A DNA stretch of 41,434 bases from Vacuolonema iberomarrocanum LEGE 07170 (lineage in GTDB: Bacteria > Cyanobacteriota > Cyanobacteriia > Elainellales > Elainellaceae), in assembly GCA_015207365.1 (NCBI GenBank), contig JADEXA010000063.1:1-41434 (forward strand), in the 5' to 3' direction. Of the stretch, positions 7,622 to 16,500 are shown one piece after another. The translations under genes and the position numbers were made by a program. Below the pieces are notes generated by a model. It had not been told where the DNA came from and did no database searches. It saw only the letters and a list, made by a program, of their open reading frames with translations. Each line of letters begins with the position of its first letter. Within the stretch, counting starts at the first letter, position 1.

Positions 7622-8467
7622 CTACTCCTGCCGTCGCAGAAACCGATTGAGCGCATCGCTGACCTTTTCGTGCCAATCTTCCTGGGGATAATGGCCCGTT
7701 TCTTCCAGACGCACAAGTTCTGCGCCAGAGAGGCTCTTGGCTAGGGCTTCGGCATCGGTGATGGGGAGCCAGGGGTCGCGATCGCCCCAAGCCAGCATCA
7801 GTGGGTTGTCCCATTGCGCCAGTCCGGCTTCGATTTCAGCCGCCACAGCCGGGACTTTGAGATTTTGCACAATGGTGAAGAGCGATCGCCCAGCATCGGA
7901 GCTTTTGAGAAAGGGACGCCGATACACATCCAGGTCTCCATCTTCCACACGGTAGCCACCACCGCCTTCCAGAGTGCGATCCACCAACAGCGGATCCTGT
8001 GTCATCATCTGCCCCATCAATGGCATACCCAGTTGTTTCATCTTCCAGGGCAATTTAGCCGTTTTGCTGACCGGGGCATTGAAGATGGCAAGGCGATCGA
8101 CGCGATCGGGGTGGCGCAGGGCATATTGCACCCCGGCAGACCCAACGAAACCCTGCGCCACCATGGATACCAAGGAGAGTTGCAATTCATCCAGAAATGC
8201 CTCCAGCGCGGTGACATAGGCATCGGGGGTGTAGGCAAAGTCGCGGCGATCGGGTTTGTCAGAGTAACCAAAGCCCGGCCAGTCTGGAGCGATCGCCCGA
8301 AAGCCATTTTCTGCCAGTGTCTTCATCACATCGCGCCAACTGTAGCTCTGAGCAGGCAAGCCATGCAGCAATAGCACAGGAGGCTTCTCACGAGGATTGA
8401 GCGGCTCGGCCTCCCGGTAAAACCAGGTCAACTTGCCAATTGTCACCGTCTTTTCTTGCACCGCCAC
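7622..8467 (-). CDS. Alpha/beta-fold hydrolase-like protein lacking the usual nucleophile
   Basis: A 281-residue alpha/beta-hydrolase fold protein. The oxyanion-region motif VLLLHGLPAQSYSW, the strand DWPGFGYSDKP and the cap region are all present. The acid (GDRDPWLP) and histidine (EETGHYPQEDW) of the triad are visible. The nucleophile elbow, usually G-x-S-x-G or the Asp of haloalkane dehalogenases, reads SLVSMVAQGFVGS and has no Ser, Asp or Cys at the expected position. The start is a GTG at 8467, because a strong ribosome-binding site GGGAGG (8474-8479) lies seven bases before it; a TTG 32 codons upstream has no such site. The substrate is unknown. It may be a non-catalytic or differently acting member. 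Confidence 0.8.
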   Translation of the reverse strand: MAVQEKTVTIGKLTWFYREAEPLNPREKPPVLLLHGLPAQSYSWRDVMKTLAENGFRAIAPDWPGFGYSDKPDRRDFAYTPDAYVTALEAFLDELQLSLVSMVAQGFVGSAGVQYALRHPDRVDRLAIFNAPVSKTAKLPWKMKQLGMPLMGQMMTQDPLLVDRTLEGGGGYRVEDGDLDVYRRPFLKSSDAGRSLFTIVQNLKVPAVAAEIEAGLAQWDNPLMLAWGDRDPWLPITDAEALAKSLSGAELVRLEETGHYPQEDWHEKVSDALNRFLRRQE

Positions 8468-8693
8468 CTCAGAACCTCCCAAACCATCGATAGGTATCAC
8501 CAATCCGAACGCTAAAATCCGAAATTGATTTGACGCTGAGCTTACTCTGTTGGCGAAACCCAAAGCAAGGGGAAAGCGGATTCAGTCGATTTTCAGAAGC
8601 AGCTCGACGAACGGATGTGACCAGAAGTCTCTAGCAGAAATGTTAAATTTCCTCGGAGTAGATGGAGTAAATCATTATTTTGTAGCTACTTAT

Positions 8694-8707
8694 ACAGAAT
8701 TTTCTGT
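8694..8707. promoter_or_regulatory. Palindrome ACAGAA-TT-TTCTGT upstream of a small gene
   Basis: A 6-bp inverted repeat with a 2-bp spacer lies 86 bp upstream of the start at 8793, in AT-rich DNA that probably holds the promoter. It could be an operator, but no matching regulator is recognised. Confidence 0.25.
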
Positions 8708-8792
8708 TATATTTAATGCGTAAAGCAGATTTGCTTTGCCGTGCTTATTCAGTTCATCAGCTCCTATCAGGTATCAAAGAGGTATCGTTCCT

Positions 8793-8990
8793 ATGTCTAC
8801 TCACGATCAAGCCCGTGCTTTGATGTCCCGGCATCACCACGCCATCAAGAACCGCCAACAGTCCATGCTCGGACGAGTTGCGCACGAAATCGGCGTTGAT
8901 GACACGAATGACTACTGGGCCAGCATCCAAGGCAAGCCCCATCCCACCTTCAGCAAGAACTACGATCGCAGTTGCTCGACGATGAGCTAA
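8793..8990 (+). CDS. Small soluble conserved-looking protein (65 residues)
   Basis: Sixty-five residues beginning MSTHDQARALMSRHHHAIKNRQ and ending SCSTMS. It is hydrophilic, with no signal or membrane segment. The N-terminal half should be helical with a histidine cluster (RHHHAIKNRQQSMLGRVAHEIG). The second half contains DYWASIQGKPHPTF. I chose the ATG at 8793 because AAAGAGG lies nine bases upstream; an ATG at 8736 would add 19 residues of unlikely sequence. I believe similar short proteins occur in other cyanobacteria but cannot name a family. It is monocistronic, with an AT-rich leader and a possible terminator hairpin at 9010-9037. Confidence 0.7.
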   Translation: MSTHDQARALMSRHHHAIKNRQQSMLGRVAHEIGVDDTNDYWASIQGKPHPTFSKNYDRSCSTMS

Positions 8991-9009
8991 TGCTCTATCA
9001 AAGGTAGGT

Positions 9010-9037
9010 AAACGTGGATGTACCAACATCTGCGTTT
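9010..9037 (+). terminator. Possible terminator after the small gene
   Basis: AAACGTGGATGT (9010-9021) can pair with ACATCTGCGTTT (9026-9037) through 12 pairs, two of them G-U, with loop ACCA. A short T-run (CTTTTA) follows about four bases later. It lies 20 bp after the small gene's stop codon. Confidence 0.4.
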
Positions 9038-9262
9038 GCTGCTTTTAGAGCCGTGCTTTAAGTACCACACTTTGAGTGCCGCGATCGCCATCATTTCCCT
9101 ATCACGAGCCCTCGATTGACAAGCGTCTAAACGTTGTCTCGTGAGGGGGAATAAGAGAGTGAAGCGTGATAAGCGAGGTGTTGGAATCATCCAATCTCCC
9201 TCTATGCTTTTCACGTTTCGCATCTCCCATTCTTCACATGCGTTTTTCTTAAAACCTACCCA

Positions 9263-9307
9263 TTTTGTTGATGGTGTGGCCACGACGCGACAACACCGTC
9301 AACAAAA
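9263..9307. repeat. Hairpin element, family G, copy 2
   Basis: Fifteen-bp arms (9263-9277 and 9293-9307) with one mismatch. The core TTTTGTTGATGGTGT is shared with 7559-7595 and 29016-29051. The central part no longer pairs well, so this copy is older or rearranged. Confidence 0.7.
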
Positions 9308-9310
9308 CCA

Positions 9311-9360
9311 AACAGGATTACGCAAGTTTTGCGTGGTCCTGTTTCTTGCGTAATCCTGTT
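9311..9360. repeat. Inverted repeat AACAGGATTACGCAAG
   Basis: Perfect 16-bp arms (9311-9326 and 9345-9360) flank 18 bases that contain a third, diverged copy of the arm (TTGCGTGGTCCTG). The TTACGCAA motif resembles the outer ends of family G, so this is probably the rearranged end of the neighbouring copy. Confidence 0.7.
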
Positions 9361-9447
9361 TTCTGATCATCTGCGCTGGATGGATGGAACCCGACTCTCA
9401 AGCGGAGAGTTGGGTTCTACGTTTTGGACGTCTCATTGCTATGAAAC

Positions 9448-9498
9448 CCAATCATTTTGTGGAATCCTCGCAGCGAAAGGGTTGCACAAAATGATTGG
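9448..9498. repeat. Partial hairpin, family B
   Basis: Perfect 14-bp arms CCAATCATTTTGTG (9448-9461 and 9485-9498) with a central part that pairs imperfectly (CCTCGC-AGC-GAAAGGG). It resembles the perfect hairpin at 7383-7433 in which one tip arm has since changed. Confidence 0.7.
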
Positions 9499-9650
9499 TG
9501 GTCGGTTCGTAGGACATTGCTCTAAAAATGCAAACTTTATCCTGCGGGGTGCGGATGTTGCAAACAGCACGTACAACATTGCATGAATGATTGGTATAAA
9601 CTAGGCTTCACGTTTGGATGGTGAGCGTGCGTCTGGGATTAGGGGAATTC

Positions 9651-10892
9651 ATGAGCGACTGGCAGAAAATCGAAGGTGGGGTGACAGCGCCCAAAGGGTT
9701 TAAGGCGGCAGGAGTTGTGGCGGGGTTGAAGCCCTCCGGTGCGCCGGATCTAGCCCTGATCTGGTCGGAGCGAGAGGCGATCGCCGCTGGCGTTTTTACA
9801 ACCAGTCAGGTTCGGGCAGCCTGCGTCGACTATTGCCGTCAGCGCTTGCGCCAAAAGCCAACGGCCCATGCCATCCTGTGCAATGCAGGACAGGCCAATG
9901 CTGGAACCGGGGAGCAGGGTTGGCGCGATGCCATCGAAAGTGCAGAGTTGCTGGGGACGGCGCTCGGCGTGCCAGCCGCGTCGGTGCTTGTGGCGTCGAC
10001 AGGGGTGATTGGGGAGCGCATCAAGATGGATGCGTTGCGGGGGGGCATTCCTAAATTGGTTGAAGCCGCTTCGACAACTGCGGGGGAAGACGCAGCGCGA
10101 GCTATTATCACCACCGATCTGGCCACCAAATCCATTGCGCTAGAGACGATGCTGGAGGGGCGTCCGGTACGGATTGGCGGAATCTCTAAGGGGTCGGGAA
10201 TGATTCACCCGAACATGGCGACGATGCTAGGCTTTGTGACCTGCGATGCGGCGATTTCGCCGCCGCTCTGGCAGGAGATGGTGGCTCGTGCCGCCGATCG
10301 CAGCTTTAACCAGATCACCGTAGATGGCGATACCAGCACCAACGACACATTGCTAGCACTGGCGAATGGTGAATCCCGCACCGCCGCCATTACCGAGATG
10401 AGTCCGGCGGCAGAAAAGCTAGAAGCCATGTTGACGGAGGTATGCATTCATTTGGCTAAGGCGATCGCCCGTGATGGTGAAGGGGCAACTTGCCTCCTAG
10501 AAATTGCGGTGGATGGCGCGGCAGATGATGCCTCGGCACGGCAGGTCGCGCGAACGGTGGCTGGGTCTTCGTTACTCAAAGCAGCGGTGTATGGGCGCGA
10601 TCCTAACTGGGGACGCATCGCTGCAGCCGCAGGGCGGGCAGGGATCCCCTTCGAGCAAACGGAGTTGCGGATTCAACTGGGCAATTTTTTGTTAATGGAA
10701 CATGGGCAACCCCTACCGTTCGATCGCCCGGCGGCCAGCCAGTATCTGAAGCAAGCGGCTGAGGGTGCCTATTTGCAAGACGACACGGTGCGCATTGCCA
10801 TCACCCTGGGGCTGGGTAGCGGGCAGGGAGCCGCTTGGGGCTGCGATTTGAGCTATGACTACGTGAAAATCAACGCGGAATATACCACCTGA
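9651..10892 (+). CDS. argJ: ArgJ: glutamate N-acetyltransferase / amino-acid N-acetyltransferase
   Basis: A 413-residue ornithine acetyltransferase that recycles the acetyl group between N-acetylornithine and glutamate in arginine synthesis; bifunctional versions also make acetylglutamate from acetyl-CoA. The proenzyme cleaves itself at the conserved Ala-Thr of HPNMATMLGFVTCDA, making Thr the nucleophile of the beta subunit. Other family blocks are SGAPDLALIWS, VTVDGDTSTNDT (here ITVDGDTSTNDT), GRDPNWGRIAAAAGRAG and the C-terminal ending YVKINAEYTT. I chose the ATG at 9651, preceded by AGGGGAATTC; an ATG at 9618 adds 11 residues. The GH108 gene follows 35 bp downstream on the same strand. Whether one activity or both are present cannot be read from sequence. 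Confidence 0.95.
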   Translation: MSDWQKIEGGVTAPKGFKAAGVVAGLKPSGAPDLALIWSEREAIAAGVFTTSQVRAACVDYCRQRLRQKPTAHAILCNAGQANAGTGEQGWRDAIESAELLGTALGVPAASVLVASTGVIGERIKMDALRGGIPKLVEAASTTAGEDAARAIITTDLATKSIALETMLEGRPVRIGGISKGSGMIHPNMATMLGFVTCDAAISPPLWQEMVARAADRSFNQITVDGDTSTNDTLLALANGESRTAAITEMSPAAEKLEAMLTEVCIHLAKAIARDGEGATCLLEIAVDGAADDASARQVARTVAGSSLLKAAVYGRDPNWGRIAAAAGRAGIPFEQTELRIQLGNFLLMEHGQPLPFDRPAASQYLKQAAEGAYLQDDTVRIAITLGLGSGQGAAWGCDLSYDYVKINAEYTT

Positions 10893-10927
10893 GCATAAGG
10901 CGGAGCAATGGGCTGATCGGGCAGGAC

Positions 10928-11719
10928 ATGGATATGACCGGACTGACACTGTGGGCGATCGCCCAGAACACCATCACCTACCCGATTGTCAGCCTGCGGT
11001 ACGATCCATCTTTGGTACAACCGCTTCAAATGGCGCTGAGGGGGTTGGGCTTTTTGCTGGGCCGTGCCGATGGCATCTGGGGGCCGATGACCACAGCGGC
11101 TTACTGTGCCTTTGCCCATCGGTTTCACCTGCCTCCCGATGCTCTGTCTCCCCGTGCTGCTGATTTGTTGCTCAAGGCTATTCCCAACAAACCCCCAGTG
11201 AGTGCCTTCGAGGATGCGCTAGACTTCACTCTGCGCTGGGAAAAAGGCTATGTGAAACGCCCCGCCGATCACGGTGGCGAGACCAATCAGGGCATCACAA
11301 CCACGATCTACCAGGAATACCTCCGTCGCCAAGAGCTTCCCTTCCGCAGCGTACGCTCTATTACTGATGTAGAAGTTGCCGATCTCTACAAAATCCTTTA
11401 CTGGCAGACGGCACATTGCGAGCAGATGCAACGCCCATTGGCGATCGCGCAGTTTGATACCGCTGTTAACTTTGGAGTGAAGGGAGCTATCCTGTTTCTC
11501 CAACAGTTGTTGGGGGTCACGGTCGATGGTGAGTTTGGGCCTGCAACGCAACAGGCCTTGCAGCAGATGGATCAGGGAGAATTGGCGTGCCGATACAGCG
11601 AGGTGCGGATTGAGTATCGCCACCGCCGGGTGAAACGAGATCCCTCACAAGCGATGTTTCTGCGTGATTGGGTGAAGCGGGATTACGATTTGTGCCGCTA
11701 TGTGCTGGAACGGGTTTGA
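10928..11719 (+). CDS. Peptidoglycan-binding and GH108-type N-acetylmuramidase
   Basis: A 263-residue protein. Residues about 22-83 resemble a peptidoglycan-binding repeat (LQMALRGLGFLLGRADGIWGPMTTAAYCAF). Residues about 95-260 match glycoside hydrolase family 108, with a probable catalytic Glu105 in WEKGYVKRPADHGGETNQGIT and a later AQFDTAVNFGVKGAILFLQQLLG. A second PG-binding-like stretch (GVTVDGEFGPATQQALQQM) lies inside the C-terminal part. GH108 enzymes are often phage endolysins that cut the glycan strand. No holin, phage gene or clear signal peptide is nearby, so it is either a domesticated lysozyme or uses another export route. It follows argJ by 35 bp and may be co-transcribed with it. 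Confidence 0.8.
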   Translation: MDMTGLTLWAIAQNTITYPIVSLRYDPSLVQPLQMALRGLGFLLGRADGIWGPMTTAAYCAFAHRFHLPPDALSPRAADLLLKAIPNKPPVSAFEDALDFTLRWEKGYVKRPADHGGETNQGITTTIYQEYLRRQELPFRSVRSITDVEVADLYKILYWQTAHCEQMQRPLAIAQFDTAVNFGVKGAILFLQQLLGVTVDGEFGPATQQALQQMDQGELACRYSEVRIEYRHRRVKRDPSQAMFLRDWVKRDYDLCRYVLERV

Positions 11720-11835
11720 ACCACAGAGGCACGGAGGGCACGGAGGGCACGGAGGGAGGACACATATCCTTAGGGGCGAGTTTGGCCAAGGGGTTGGGGT
11801 AAACCATCCGTTACGGACGACAAATTACGGTGATT

Positions 11836-11920
11836 CAGGATCCAAGTATGAATTTTTCCCGAGAAGGGGTGCAGCCGCACCCCTTCTCGGGAAAAATTCA
11901 TACCCTCAACTAGCAACGCC
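11836..11920. repeat. Hairpin element, family E, copy 1
   Basis: Perfect 27-bp arms (11846-11872 and 11877-11903) with loop AGCC. The conserved flanks CAGGATCCAA on the left and CCTCAAC-TAGCAACGCC on the right are shared with the copy at 20963-21047. CAAATTAC occurs directly at both borders (11821-11828 and 11921-11928), probably a target duplication. The right copy contains the stop codon of the cysteine desulfurase gene. Confidence 0.85.
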
Positions 11921-11924
11921 CAAA

Positions 11925-13109
11925 TTACCGGGTGGAGGTCAGGAGGGGGTAGGCGTTTTCAGTGGTGGTGCGGGAACGCGCCAGGATTTGCTTGAGCACC
12001 ATGGCGGTCCAATCGATATCGGCGGCGGTTGTGGAGTGCCCTAGGGTTAGGCGGATGCCGCTTTGGGCGCGGCGATCGCTCAGTCCCATCGCCAGCAAAA
12101 TGGGGCTGGGAACCGATTTTCCGCTGTGGCAGGCCGAGCCTGCACTGATTCCAATACCGGCTAGGTGCATTTGGCGCACCAGTGCCCGACCGTTGAACTG
12201 ATGCTCGTCGAGGTCGCGCAGGCAAAAGCTGACATGGTGGGGCAGGCGGTGCTGGCGATCGCCCGTAGGTAGCAGCATCGGTTCGTTGGCCAGTTGGTCG
12301 AAGAGGCGATCGCGCAGGTGGATCAGCCGAGGGGTTTCGGTCGGCATCTGCTCTGCCGCCAGAGCAGCCGCGGTGCCAAAGCCAGCGATCGACGGAACGG
12401 CTTGGGTTCCGGAGCGCAGGCGAAACTCCTGTCCGCCGCCACCGAAGAGGGGCACAAGCTCCACACCCGAACGAACATACAACGCTCCGGCTCCCTGGGG
12501 GCCGTAGAGCTTGTGGCTGGAGAGCGAAACAAGATCCACAGGCAAGGCTGATACATCCAGGGGTAAGCGTCCTGCTACCTGCACTGCATCGGTATGGAAC
12601 AGGGCCCCGTGCGATCGCACCAGTTGTCCCAATTCCTCGATGGGCTGGAGGGTGCCGACTTCGCTCTGGCCGTAGATGATCGATACCAGCACCGTATCTG
12701 GCTGCAGAGCGGCTTGCAAATCGGCTGGATTAACCTGCCCTTGGGCATCCACGGGAAGGCGCGTGACCTGCCAGCCCTGCGTTTCCAGCTTACGAGCTGG
12801 TTCGGATATAGCTGAGTGCTCGACGCTGGAAATAATCAGATGGCGGGGACGGGCATAGTGCTGCGTCACACCCAAAATAGCCAGGTTGTCGGACTCGGTG
12901 CCGCCAGAAGTAAAAAAGATTGCGTCTGGAGATGCATTGATTAGGCTAGCGACCTGCATCCGGGACTGCTCGACGACCATTGCCGAGCGCTCCCCCCAGG
13001 CATGTAGGCTGGAGGGATTCCCCCATTGCTCCGTCATCACTTGCTGCATCCGGGCGATCGCCGCCGGACAGGGAGGAGTTGTTGCGCTGTGATCCAGATA
13101 AATCTGCAT
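11925..13109 (-). CDS. Cysteine desulfurase (NifS/IscS-like, class V aminotransferase fold)
   Basis: A 394-residue PLP enzyme that removes sulfur from cysteine to supply Fe-S cluster and thiocofactor assembly. The PLP lysine is Lys200 in SSHKLYGPQG. His98 (SSVEHSA) and Asp174 (FHTDAVQ) are the usual cofactor partners. The catalytic cysteine is Cys327 in GISAGSACHSGK, placing it in the group I NifS/IscS class. The usual NNEVGT block reads YGQSEVGT, a substitution at the Asn that normally contacts PLP. The C terminus (SRTTTENAYPLLTSTR) lacks the IscU-binding tail of E. coli IscS. The start is ATG 13109. It stands alone, not with iscU or nif genes. Whether it is IscS- or NifS-like in function is open. 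Confidence 0.9.
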   Translation of the reverse strand: MQIYLDHSATTPPCPAAIARMQQVMTEQWGNPSSLHAWGERSAMVVEQSRMQVASLINASPDAIFFTSGGTESDNLAILGVTQHYARPRHLIISSVEHSAISEPARKLETQGWQVTRLPVDAQGQVNPADLQAALQPDTVLVSIIYGQSEVGTLQPIEELGQLVRSHGALFHTDAVQVAGRLPLDVSALPVDLVSLSSHKLYGPQGAGALYVRSGVELVPLFGGGGQEFRLRSGTQAVPSIAGFGTAAALAAEQMPTETPRLIHLRDRLFDQLANEPMLLPTGDRQHRLPHHVSFCLRDLDEHQFNGRALVRQMHLAGIGISAGSACHSGKSVPSPILLAMGLSDRRAQSGIRLTLGHSTTAADIDWTAMVLKQILARSRTTTENAYPLLTSTR

Positions 13110-13207
13110 GGTTCTGCTTGCTCAGCTTCTCTTTCAGCATACGGGGTGGCGATCGTCTTTGGTCAAATGCTCGTTTCCAAAGCCGATCTTCGTTTACCCA
13201 ATCGGAA

Positions 13208-13232
13208 CTTAATGCGGTTGCACACCGCTATA
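13208..13232. repeat. Solitary end of a TATAGCG-family element
   Basis: CTTAATGCGGTTGCACACCG followed by CTATA matches bases 1090-1114 of the intact copy with one difference. The rest of the element is missing, so this is a deletion remnant. It lies 99 bp upstream of the cysteine desulfurase start. Confidence 0.7.
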
Positions 13233-13335
13233 AGTCGACTGTACACATTCTTTAACAAAAGATTCTGATGATTTTTGTCATGTTCGGAAAATAGACCGAC
13301 TAGACTAAATGTCTCAGGTCTATTTCAGACCTTTG

Positions 13336-13361
13336 CTCTTCGGCGCGATCGCGTCGAAGAG
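13336..13361. promoter_or_regulatory. 26-bp near-palindrome centred on GCGATCGC, upstream of the TIR-WD40 gene
   Basis: CTCTTCG (13336-13342) and CGAAGAG (13355-13361) surround a GCGATCGC octamer with only two mismatches over the whole palindrome. A smaller hairpin, AGGTCT/AGACCT (13316-13321 and 13327-13332), lies just left. Together they could be an RNA terminator for upstream transcripts or a protein-binding site. The remaining DNA up to 13594 shows nothing else, and the leader of about 230 bp is unusually long. Confidence 0.35.
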
Positions 13362-13594
13362 TTCAGCGTTTGAGGGGTCGCGCCTGTCTATCACTTCCGA
13401 TTTCCTCTGATGCCTGCGATCGCCATCCAACCCATGCATCAATACATCGATTAAACCCTTAGACGCATTGAGTCTTATGCGTTATTTCCCCTTTCTCCCC
13501 CGACTCGTATATGGCATAGCATCGACGACTAACCCGAATCATTCCTTTCCTTGCCTGAATCGTTCATCTACTTCAAATTCAAAGGGGTGCTTAG

Positions 13595-16500
13595 ATGGAG
13601 ACAACACCTGGGAAACAGCTCCCAGAAACTGACAATGTTACTGGGCTTCGTGTGGCAGACATGCTGATGATGCCTGATGAGGTGCAGAGGCTTCTGTCCT
13701 GGGCAATGCGAAACCGACAATTTACCCTAGACCAGGCCGCCACCGACCTCAATCGCGATCCCAATGAGCTACGTGCCGTTCTCGATGACCTGGTCAGCCA
13801 GCGCCTAATCCGCCGTATCGAGGAGGATGGAGTGGCTCGCTACACCGTGCGGATGGCGCATTCATCTCACCGTCAGATGCCCAAAGATATCTGGAAGGTG
13901 CTAGATCAAGAAACGAATGCTGCCAATGTTTTCATCTCCTACTCTCGGCGCAACAAAGCCTTTGTCAAAACCCTCGCGCAAACCCTCAAAAAGCGAGGGC
14001 GCGAGGTTTGGGTCGATTGGGAAAGCATTCCCTTCGGCTCGGATTGGTGGGAAGAAATTAAGGTCGGTATTGAGATCGCCGATACCTTCATCTTTGTTCT
14101 CAGTCCCGATGCGGTTTCGTCTCGGGTCTGTGGCGAGGAGCTAGACCACGCCATTCAGCACAACAAACGTTTGGTTCCGGTTGTTTGCGAAGATGTGGAT
14201 CCCAGCGATGTGCATGCGGCATTAGCTAAAATCAACTGGATCTTTCTCCGCCCGGAAGATGACTTCGATCGCGGCTTTCGTAATCTCGTCAATGTCCTCG
14301 ATGCCGACTTGCCCTATGTCCGCGCCCACACCCGTCTGTTGATCCGAGCCAATCAATGGAAGAATGCGGGGTGCGATGAGAGCTTGCTGATTCGGGGAAG
14401 TGAATTGGAAGATGCCCGCCGCTGGTTGAGCCAGAGCGATCAGAAACATCCGCCTTGCTTGCAGTTGCAAAAGGAATTTATCTGGGCCTCCAACAACGCC
14501 GAATTGGGTCGCCAGTACGACGAGCTGGAGCGGAAAAAGCGGCTGGAGAAGCTGCAACGAGCGGTGCTGGTGCTGGTGGCGATCGCCGCTGTGCTGGGGG
14601 TTTCCTTTGGCATCGGTTCCTTTGTGCTCTATCGTCGAGCCGAAGCCAACCGTCGAGTCGCCGAGGCCAACCGCCAACAGGCAGAGACCTTGGAAGCTGT
14701 AGCCAGGGAGCAGCAGTTGGGAGCAATGACGGATGCTTCAGCCGCGCTCTACAGTTCTGAGCAATACTTCGATGCGCTGTTTCATGCGGTTGAAGCAGGG
14801 GTGGAGTTCCAAGCCTCGGAATTCGCTAACCCCGAATTGCGATCGCGCGTGATAACAGCCCTTCAGCAATCTCTCCTGGGAATTCAGGAGCGTAATCGGT
14901 TGGATGCCCACAGGGGCGGTGTGTGGGATGCGACCTTTAGCCCAGATGGTACCTGGCTCGCCTCTGCCAGTGCCGATACCACGGTCTGTATTTGGGATCG
15001 CAATGGCCATCCCCGCATGTCGGTCAGCGTGCCAGGGGTCGAAATTTTGAGTGTGGCGATCGCCCCCGACAGCGGACATCTGGCAACCGCTGGCGATGAT
15101 GGGCGGATCTATCTCTGGGATCAAGAGGGCAACCAAACCGCTGTGCTGGAAGGGCATACCGGAGCTGTGCGGCAGGTGACGTTTTCACCCGATGGCGACT
15201 ATCTCGCCTCCGGTAGTACCGATAACACCGTCCGACTGTGGCGACGCGATGGCACGTTGGTTCGCACCCTGACTGGCCATCGCGATGTGGTCAACGATGT
15301 GCAGTTTAGCCCCGACGGGCGGCAAATTGCTGCGGCTAGCAGTGATGGATCGGCCCGTGTTTGGTTGTTGAATGGGGTACCTCTCCGCAACCTACCCCAC
15401 GATATTCCGCTGAATGCCATCCGCTTCAGCCATGATGGACGGCATTTGTTGACCGGGGGAAATGACGGCAGGCTGCGGGTGTGGACACAGCGGGGCAATC
15501 TTTGGCGCACCATCGACGCCCACAACACACCTATCTTCAGCATTGCCGTCAGCCCCGATGGCACCCAGCTAGCATCCGCCGGTTGGGATAAAACAATCCG
15601 CATCTGGAAGCGCGACGGAACGCTGGTTCGCACCCTACCCGCCCACCAGTCCCGGATTTATCAGATTGAGTTTAGCCCCGATGGCACAACCCTCGTTTCG
15701 GCAGGGGGCGATCGCAGCGTACGGCTGTGGCAGGTGCAACCCTCGCTGTTTACCTTCCTCCCGTCTCACGAAGCCCGCATCAACGTGGCCGAGTTTTCGC
15801 CCAACGGAGAGCGACTCATTACTGCTAGTAGTGATGACACTCTAAAACTCTGGCAGCGAGATGGCACACTGATCCGCTCCATGGATATTCATACGGCTTC
15901 CGTCACCGGAGCGGCCTTCAGCCCTGATGGCGAATTCATCATTTCGGCCGGATTCGATCGCCAAATTGTCCGCTACACGCCCAATGGTGCCGTTGTGTGG
16001 GCAGTGGGCACCGGAGCTCCCATCCATGCCGTCAGCATCAGCCCTGACAGCCAGCGAATTGCAACGGCCCATGCCGATGGCACTGTACATTTGTGGGATC
16101 CCGATGGCAATCCATTGCAAGTGCTAGATGAGCATGCCAAAGATGTGCTGGATGTCGCCTTTAGCCCTGACGGCACGCTCTTGGCTAGTGCTAGCGCTGA
16201 TAAAACAGCCATCCTTTGGGATGCCCAGGGAGAGCCCCAGCAGATGCTGAGCGGGCACCATGGCGCGGTGCAAAGCGTTCGCTTTAGCCAAGACGGCGAT
16301 CGCGTTGCGACAGGCGGCGCAGACACTAACGTCATCCTCTGGACACCAAGCGGAGAGGCGATCGCCACCCTCGCCGGGCACCAAGACGGCGTCAGCACTG
16401 TGGCGTTCACCCCCGACGGACAATATCTGGCGACGGGTAGTTTGGATAGCAGCTTTCAAATCTGGGACAGCCTGGATGGAACCTCTATTACCCGCTTACA

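Larger units (their letters stand above)
8991..9650. other. 660-bp intergenic region rich in hairpin repeats
   Basis: No gene is supported between the small protein and argJ. The stretch holds the hairpin at 9010-9037, then three consecutive repeats at 9263-9307, 9311-9360 and 9448-9498. The last 100 bp before argJ contain a loose inverted repeat around GTTGCAAACAGCACGTACAAC, but no clear promoter boxes. Confidence 0.6.

Noticed and set aside
7622..8467. Naming the alpha/beta hydrolase a haloalkane dehalogenase
   Set aside because: The catalytic Asp nucleophile is not present, so the enzymatic name would be misleading.
10928..11719. Prophage on the basis of the GH108 endolysin-like gene
   Set aside because: No capsid, tail, integrase, holin or attachment site occurs nearby; the neighbours are metabolic genes.
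14222..16459. Several long minus-strand frames inside the TIR-WD40 gene
   Set aside because: They mirror the repetitive WD40 codons, have no domains and are fully covered by a well-supported gene.
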